Positions 58,262-64,000 of a stretch of DNA of 64,000 nt are shown here, one piece after another. The translations under genes were made by a program, and so were the position numbers. Source of the DNA: Eulemur rufifrons (lineage: Eukaryota; Chordata; Mammalia; Primates; Lemuridae); the NCBI RefSeq assembly GCF_041146395.1, contig NC_090989.1:246440843-246504842 (forward strand), read 5' to 3'. Under the pieces are notes generated by a model. It was not told where the DNA came from. It did not search any database and was given only the letters and a program-made list of their open reading frames with translations. The stretch's first letter is position 1. The number at the start of each line of letters is the position of its first letter.

Positions 58262-59230
58262 AGCATCTCTCAGGAAACCCATTCCAAATCACTTCTCAGG
58301 CCACCTGGGGGAAAAGGTATTGTCAGGAAGAAAGAAGACCCCTCTCCACTCTTTCTGGTTCTAGTAGATAATTCCCAGACACAACCCCCACCCCCAGACA
58401 TTGCTCAGATACTAAGGAAATCCTAAAACTTGCAGCATATGAGTCCTTTGCCAGCCTAAGAAAAGCTCACTTAAATTTTTCCATAATAGTGCCTTTCTTT
58501 GTTCTTCATAAATGTCAAGAAACCTTATGACTGCATGCAAGCTGATAGTAATTAAAAGAAGACACTGCCCTCTTCTTTGCAACACCAACTCCTTTTTAAA
58601 TATTTATCCAAGACAAGGGTACGTTTCTGCCCATCACCCACTCCACTCTTGTTGTTTCTTGCTGACTACAGGCACTCTTGGATGTAGTCTGGGAGGAAAT
58701 CCACAGCTACTCAGTGGGTAAAGGGAAGGCTTATTCAGGTAGTGACATCCATCATTCAGCCCTGCCATCTGAAATTCTTACTACCGCCCCAGAAGTAAAA
58801 GTTCCATTAGGGCTCAAAAGGACAAAGGGATATCAACAGGAGAATGAGGACGTGGATGGAGGCTGTTCTGGCAATCCGAAAACACAGAGTAGGTTTCACT
58901 GAGGGTGCATATTTATTTACTTAAATACTTAACAGGGTGCTGCTACCTTTCTTTTTGTCAGGGATCATTTTCTTTCTAAGAGCTCAAATTATTCTTGTGT
59001 AGGAAGTTACCATACATATAATCTTCAGCTCGGCTACAAAAGAGAACTGGGTGTTAGTCTGTTCAGAGAGCCTCTCTAAAAGTGGTACGATAAAATGACA
59101 GCTATGGGGAGCATCTAGTACAAAGAAGTGGCACTGTGGTGGTGGGGCAATGGTCTAGAGCTTCTCAGCAGTTTTGCTACACAGGATAATACTCAATCAG
59201 ACTTGAGAACCATGAGAAATCACATGGCAG
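58262..59230. other. intron, no element recognised
   Basis: Mixed-composition unique DNA; open frames of 69-74 codons only. Confidence 0.5.
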
Positions 59231-59232
59231 TT

Positions 59233-59345
59233 TTTGATTCAATAAACATTTACTGTCTCTGTGTAAGAGGTGCCATGGATACAAAACCAAATAAGATACA
59301 TTTCTAATCTGGAGGGGAAAATAGATGAATCAACCAAACAATACA
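59233..59345 (+). mobile_element. L2 fragment
   Basis: GATTCAATAAACATTTACTG, 'gtaagaggtgccatggatac' and AAAACCAAATAAGATAC match the LINE2 3' block. Confidence 0.75.
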
Positions 59346-59594
59346 AAACTGTGCAACATCACTAGAGTAGAGGTAGAAAAGTGCTCATGATCTAACCAGC
59401 CTCGGGAAATCCCAAAGAAAAAACATCAGCAGTAGGAGAGGACATTAAGTGGACACTTGAGTTGCCGTCTACCATTCTGTGAACTCCTCAATTTTCCCCA
59501 GCACCTGACTTTGTCCTCCTCATATCCCTACACAAAAAGAACTAAACCCCCAAATAACTTCCCCATCATTGACACATGGCTTCATTACCTTTTC

Positions 59595-60015
59595 AGTTAT
59601 CCAGCAAATAATCATCGAGCATCTACTATGTGCCAGGTGCTGTGATAGATTGTATATATCATAAGCCAAGTCTGGTGAGCCATCTATCCTGGGCATAGCA
59701 TGTAGACTTTTTTATATTACCTCCAAATTATATTGTATATACAGTCACAGAGATACACTTGTAGGATTCAACTTCAGAACATATCACAATTTTTACAATC
59801 CTGTTTTGGCCACTCAAAAAATATATATACAAGTCCTCCTGCCCCCACCCATGAAAGTGATCCAGGTCTCTCTCAATCTCCGTGGGTCTTGCTGGGCATT
59901 TAAGAGAAAGCAGCAAACAAGCCAGTTGTTGCACCTGCCCTCACAGAACTTACTGTTTAGTGGGGAGAAATATATCAAACAAGGACACATGCCAAACTGG
60001 TAAGTATACTTACTG
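59595..60015 (+). mobile_element. L2 fragment, interrupted
   Basis: 'caaataatcatcgagcatct' and ACTATGTGCCAGGTGCTGTG are L2. The expected continuation ('cacctgccctcacagaactt', ACTGTTTAGTGGGGAGA) appears only at about 59930. About 230-280 bases in between are not recognisably L2. Confidence 0.7.
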
Positions 60016-60950
60016 CAGGGAAGGAGAGGGGCAGGACGTGAGGCTAAGCTATCGAGCAAACATTTCATTTTCCCTGAAGTGTTTGAATTTTCACGATATT
60101 TACATATCTATGTATTCTCTGTGTAGTCATTATCAATTTCTACATCAGGTACATTATTAAGATAAGAGGAGCCAGGAAAGGGACCAGAGGACCATGCTGG
60201 CCCCAGCTGAGGCTGGCCCCAATGCAGAGACAGTGAGAATGAGTGAAACACCAAGTTGCCAGAGCTGACGGGGTTGGTCTGGAGCTAAAATAGCCTCACA
60301 CAGTGTTGTAGTGAGTGACCTGTGGGAAGTACGGTCAGTTTTGAATGCAAGTCTTCCCATCCCTGGGCTCTCTGCTGGCTCAATCGCCTTTGGCCCCACA
60401 AATGAAATGACTTACCTTCATGCACTGAGTAACATGGATGATCAACGTGTGACTCTCATCCTGGTTTGAAACTTGCCTTTTCATGAAGAGCAATAAGTCT
60501 CACCAGCAGATGCCAAATGCCCCTCAGCTGAATCACAGCTATCTTGTCTAGACTGAAATGTCTCATCTCCATTTTGTCAAGCAAATTGTGCCTTGCCCAT
60601 TACTGTTAATCTTATAATCCACATGGATGCAACACAGCTCCATGAAAAACACAGCAGCCCCAGCTAATCAGTATCCCTCTGAGGAAAGCCTGACCACACA
60701 TAAATGATCCCGGGACATGGTAGGGAAATGAGAGCAGATATCATGGAAACAACATAGCACATCAATGCTTATCCCGCTACTGACAGACGAGGCAGCTGTG
60801 ACAAACAAATTTAGGGATAAGAATGTTTCCTTACACTGTCATACTTTTCAATTTTCTGATTAAATTTTGAGATAATTCAGATGGCATGACTTTTACAGAA
60901 CAGAGGTATGACCAATCACTGATCGCTTGTAATCAGAGCAATTACGTGTG
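60016..60950. other. intron, no element recognised
   Basis: Mixed unique DNA with short open frames (80-92 codons) and no domains. Confidence 0.5.
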
Positions 60951-60956
60951 AGTGTA

Positions 60957-60960
<4 letters not shown>

Positions 60961-60987
<27 letters not shown>
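60961..60987. repeat. (TG)13 microsatellite
   Basis: Thirteen uninterrupted TG units follow ACACG. Confidence 0.96.
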
Positions 60988-60990
<3 letters not shown>

Positions 60991-61203
60991 CTTATGTACT
61001 ATTTTGCTTTAGCATGGCAGGTGCCCTCTTGGGAGTGTGCACTGTTGTTAGGGATATAAAAACAAGTAAAACCATGGAGAAATGCCATCAAATGCAACTC
61101 TGCAGGAGGCAGAGAGGTAGCAGAGAAAAGGCTTCCTGCAGAGGGTGTCATGTCTGACCTCTGTTTTGAGAGATCAACGGGAGATTGCATAATATTAATA
61201 GAT

Positions 61204-61335
61204 AGTGTTGCCAGATAAAATAAAGACACCCAGTTAAATGTGAATTTCAGACAAACAATTAATGACTTTTCAGTACAGGTATGTCCCAAATATTGCATGG
61301 GTACTGTATATTTTTATTTACTAAATCAGGCAATC
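61204..61335 (+). mobile_element. DNA transposon relic (MER53-like)
   Basis: AGTGTTGCCAGATAAAATAA, GACACCCAGTTAAATGTGAA, TTTCAGACAAACAATTAATG and GTATGTCCCAAATATTGCAT match the left half of a palindromic mammalian MITE. The mirror half is largely missing. Confidence 0.7.
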
Positions 61336-61544
61336 CTAGTGGTAGGAGAAGGGCAGCCATGAGTGCCAACCATCTCTCCTTCTTTGTCATTAATGTTGTC
61401 AACATCAGCATCTATTAAAATTTAAAGCACATGGGAATGAGGTTCATACTATAGGGGAGCCCTAAGAATTTCTCCTCCTACCTGAAACACTGAGAACACA
61501 CCTGCTTCTTTAACCACCGGGCTCCTTGAAATCGTGCACTACAC

Positions 61545-61620
61545 CTTATTCCTCCTTCTTCAGGATCTAAGCCAATGACTGGCATGTGGTAAATGCTGAA
61601 AATACATTTTTGAATAAAAG
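61545..61620 (+). mobile_element. L2 3' terminus
   Basis: 'ctaagccaatgactggcatg' plus TGGTAAATGCTGAAAATACA and TTTTTGAATAAAAG fits the LINE2 end. Confidence 0.55.
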
Positions 61621-61624
61621 AGAA

Positions 61625-62445
61625 TATGACATGGAAAAATAGTAAAGGGAGGAAATTTGGAGTTAGAGGGCTAAAATGACAAAACAATGCATGGCAGAAA
61701 ATATGGGGAACTTCAAGATGGTTGACAATAGCCAGATCTGCAGCTTCTTCCAACACCCGTGAGCAGAACTTCTTATCATAGTAAGACAATTGAACAATCT
61801 CTTAGCTTCAGACCACTGAACTGTCTCAAACTAGTGCAAAGTTTACTAAGCAACACAGGCAAGTTGCAGGGAGGTAGAAGAGTATACTAAATTAAGAGAT
61901 CAATATTTATGCAATTATCTGTTCAAAAAAATCCATAGTTAAGGAGGATAAGGCATTGTAAAACCAAAAACAGAACAAGCAGTTTTAATTGGAATAGTTC
62001 AAAAAGTTTTAGGCAGAAGTTATATGAAGCATGTAAGAAGGTATGGCCCTGAGAGATGCTTTGCACTTTATAAACTCTGAGTGTGTGTATGTGCATGTGT
62101 GTAATCATAAATATATGTATATGCATATAAACATATTTTTTTAAACTGAAAGCCTGCAAGAATAGTACTCTCCCACACATTCGTTATTCATATTGACCAA
62201 TTGGAACTGAACCTTAGGGAAAATTCACATTTCCTTTTGAAATACTCTAGAGTGGAAATGTTTTACATAAATAAAGCACTACTGAGCTCATCTCAGATGT
62301 ATAATGTTTCTTTTTTAAAGTATCTTCTTTTAAAAAATAGTTTTGCCTTATTAAATGAATACTTTCTGTCCACAGAAAACTTTAAAAATTTAGGTAAGTA
62401 AAAATAAAAAAAATAAAAAAACACCCATTATTCTTTCAGTCACAC
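61625..62445. other. intron, AT-rich
   Basis: It includes an alternating TG/TA-rich stretch at about 62080-62135 and A-rich DNA near 62400-62420. No gene or clear transposon. Confidence 0.5.
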
Positions 62446-62449
62446 GACT

Positions 62450-62930
62450 CAAAATTTTTAGCATATATACTTCAAGATATTTTTCTGTACCTATATGCAT
62501 GTCTATACTTAACAAAAACGGCATCAGACTCTATATATTACTATGTAAGCTTGTTTTTAAGCTACAAAGTATATCTATCCAAGTGACCAAATATATTCCC
62601 ACATATAATTTTTAGTGCTTGCTAAAGTTTTATACTGATGGCTTACTTAACCAGGTACCTATTGCTGAACATTTAAATTATTTTCCATTTTTCTGTGATA
62701 AACTTCCTTAGAGCTAAATTTTTAAGGACATCACCATTAGTTTTGGGGAATAAATTCCTAGAGGGAGAATTGCTGAGTCAAAGATTATGCACATTTGTAA
62801 GGTTTTGGATCCATATCATCATTTTGCTTCCTAGGAAGCTTATATCAATCTCTAATCCATATAAAATATAATATTTTTCAAAGTAAGTCATCCCAATAAA
62901 TCTGTCTGTGAAATCAGAATTTATGCAGAT
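62450..62930 (-). mobile_element. L1M fragment, antisense
   Basis: 'gaacatttaaattattttcc', TTTTCTGTGATAAACTTCC, GGGGAATAAATTCCTAGAGG, GAGAATTGCTGAGTCAAAG and 'atgcacatttgtaaggtttt' match the antisense of the old L1 ORF2 3' region. Confidence 0.7.
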
Positions 62931-62934
62931 AAAG

Positions 62935-64000
62935 CACATACAGTATTACATATAATAAGTTTTCTTTTCATAGGCAACCACAGGAAACCAGCCAACTGAT
63001 TTAGACAAAAACTTTTTAGTCAAATCTTCAGAGTCTGCTATATTTGTGGAAACATGGCTTCTTACCATTCTCAAATGACTTTATTGAAAATTAATGTATT
63101 TCTTTTTTTAAGATAGTAAAATAAACTAACCTTGTGTAATGACATCCCATTTACTTTATTGGAGAAAGGAATCCATTTGCCTTGACCATAATCAGAAGAT
63201 TATTTGGTCAAACAAAACAAAAACCACAAATGGTGGATAGCCATCATTACAACAGTAACATTGGTCCAGGCATGAATTAGCTTGGCTAAAATGGGTGACC
63301 TCCTACTTATATACGTCCTCAGTGAAAAATACAGGAACAAATGAAAGCCTTTACTATGTCCAGAACCACAAGATAAGAAGGAATGATAACCAAGCAAAAG
63401 TTTTATAATACTGTCTACACTACATCTAAAAAAAAAAAAAAAAAGAAAAGAAAGAAAATGTATGATACTATAAGAGAGAAGCTTATGAAGCAGAAAAATA
63501 TTCTCAAATATACAACCCCCTAGAGGACTTCTAAGAAACCTAACAGAGGTATAGGAAATGCTAGCCAGAGATGGATTTAACTAAAGGAAAGGACAGTTGG
63601 AGAATATCAACATTTTCTAATGGCAACAGAAAACCAAACTGCATTAGTCTTCTACTTGATAAGTGTCATTCTAAATTGACCAACTCTGTTCATCTTTTTT
63701 GAGATCCAGAAAAATCAAACAAAAAGAGAAAATATACAAATATAGAAGCTTAATTTAACAAGATCAGAAAAACATAAACTATATTATGCTCTGGTGACCT
63801 AGCAATCAAATAATCACAGTCATTTGGTCAATGTCTATGATTAACTCAATGAGAGAGGATGTTTGACTATAGGGCCAGGTACCAAAAAAAAAAATATTTT
63901 CATGAAGGATTACTCTCTCTTATGTAATAGAATTGGGTGAATGAATGTGTATATAGAGTCACAGCTTTTCAGCTTTCTGAAATACCCTCCCTCAATCTTG
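62935..64000. other. intron, AT-rich, to the window end
   Basis: An A18 tract with a GAAAAGAAAGAAAA tail (63429-63460) may be a poly(A) remnant. No exon or promoter is seen at the end of the window. Confidence 0.5.

Larger units (their letters stand above)
6295..64000 (-). other. MOB3B: MOB3B intron preceding the first coding exon (partial, over 57 kb)
   Basis: The upstream 5'UTR exon and promoter of MOB3B must lie beyond 64000 if the acceptor at 6294 is used. In human, the intronless interferon-kappa gene IFNK sits inside the MOB3B locus on the opposite strand (established knowledge). No interferon-like open frame is seen on the plus strand here, so it is probably further upstream. The intron is mostly transposon relics separated by unique sequence. 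Confidence 0.75.

Noticed and set aside
6295..64000. IFNK (interferon kappa), expected within the MOB3B locus on the opposite strand
   Set aside because: No plus-strand frame of about 200 codons with interferon-like helices or cysteines exists here; it probably lies beyond 64000.

Overview
This window is nuclear DNA of a strepsirrhine primate, most likely a lemur. Four Alu elements carry the strepsirrhine right-arm signature (GAGCTAGGCTGACGCCACGG) and the lemur-type linker between the monomers. The background of MIR, L2, MaLR LTR, MER5-type and L1M relics is general to placental mammals. No prokaryotic gene structure is present.

Only one protein-coding segment can be supported. It is the first coding exon of MOB3B (MOB kinase activator 3B) on the minus strand. 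The start codon is at 6096-6094 and codons 1-139 plus one base of codon 140 follow. A consensus donor (G|GTAAGT) lies at 5679/5678. Upstream is about 198 bases of 5'UTR bounded by a strong predicted acceptor at 6295/6294, with a branch-point-like CTCAC. The exon carries the two Cys zinc ligands (C82, C87); the His ligands and the rest of the Mob domain must lie beyond position 1. Positions 1-5678 are therefore the intron after this exon, and 6295-64000 (over 57 kb) belong to the intron before it.

Layout: 1-5678 holds a MIR, a full-length lemur Alu, L2 pieces and an L1 3' end. 5679-6294 is the MOB3B exon. 6300-20000 is intron with an LTR-like relic, a hAT element with target-site duplication, MER5-type pieces and many MIRs. 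20000-21600 is unusually GC- and CpG-rich and holds an open frame that ends directly on an AATAAA. 21600-30300 is dense in transposons: a MaLR LTR with TSD, an Alu, an LTR inside an L2, a young truncated L1 with TSD, and a HAL1/L1-like block split by an LTR. 30300-47200 is sparse intron with two minus-strand Alus side by side (37.1-37.9 kb), L1M, MIR and hAT-like relics. 47286-47434 is a 50-bp minisatellite next to an LTR. 48000-64000 is further MIR/L2/LTR/L1M relics with a purine tract and a (TG)n.

I see no operon-like or novel multi-gene system. The best second-look items are the CpG-rich blocks near 20.1 and 21.0-21.4 kb, a uORF in the MOB3B 5'UTR, the minisatellite and a perfect hairpin. 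Apart from the MOB3B exon, the open frames are short and unrecognised, and many fall in transposon remnants. All repeat family names are given from recognition by eye, not from a library search.
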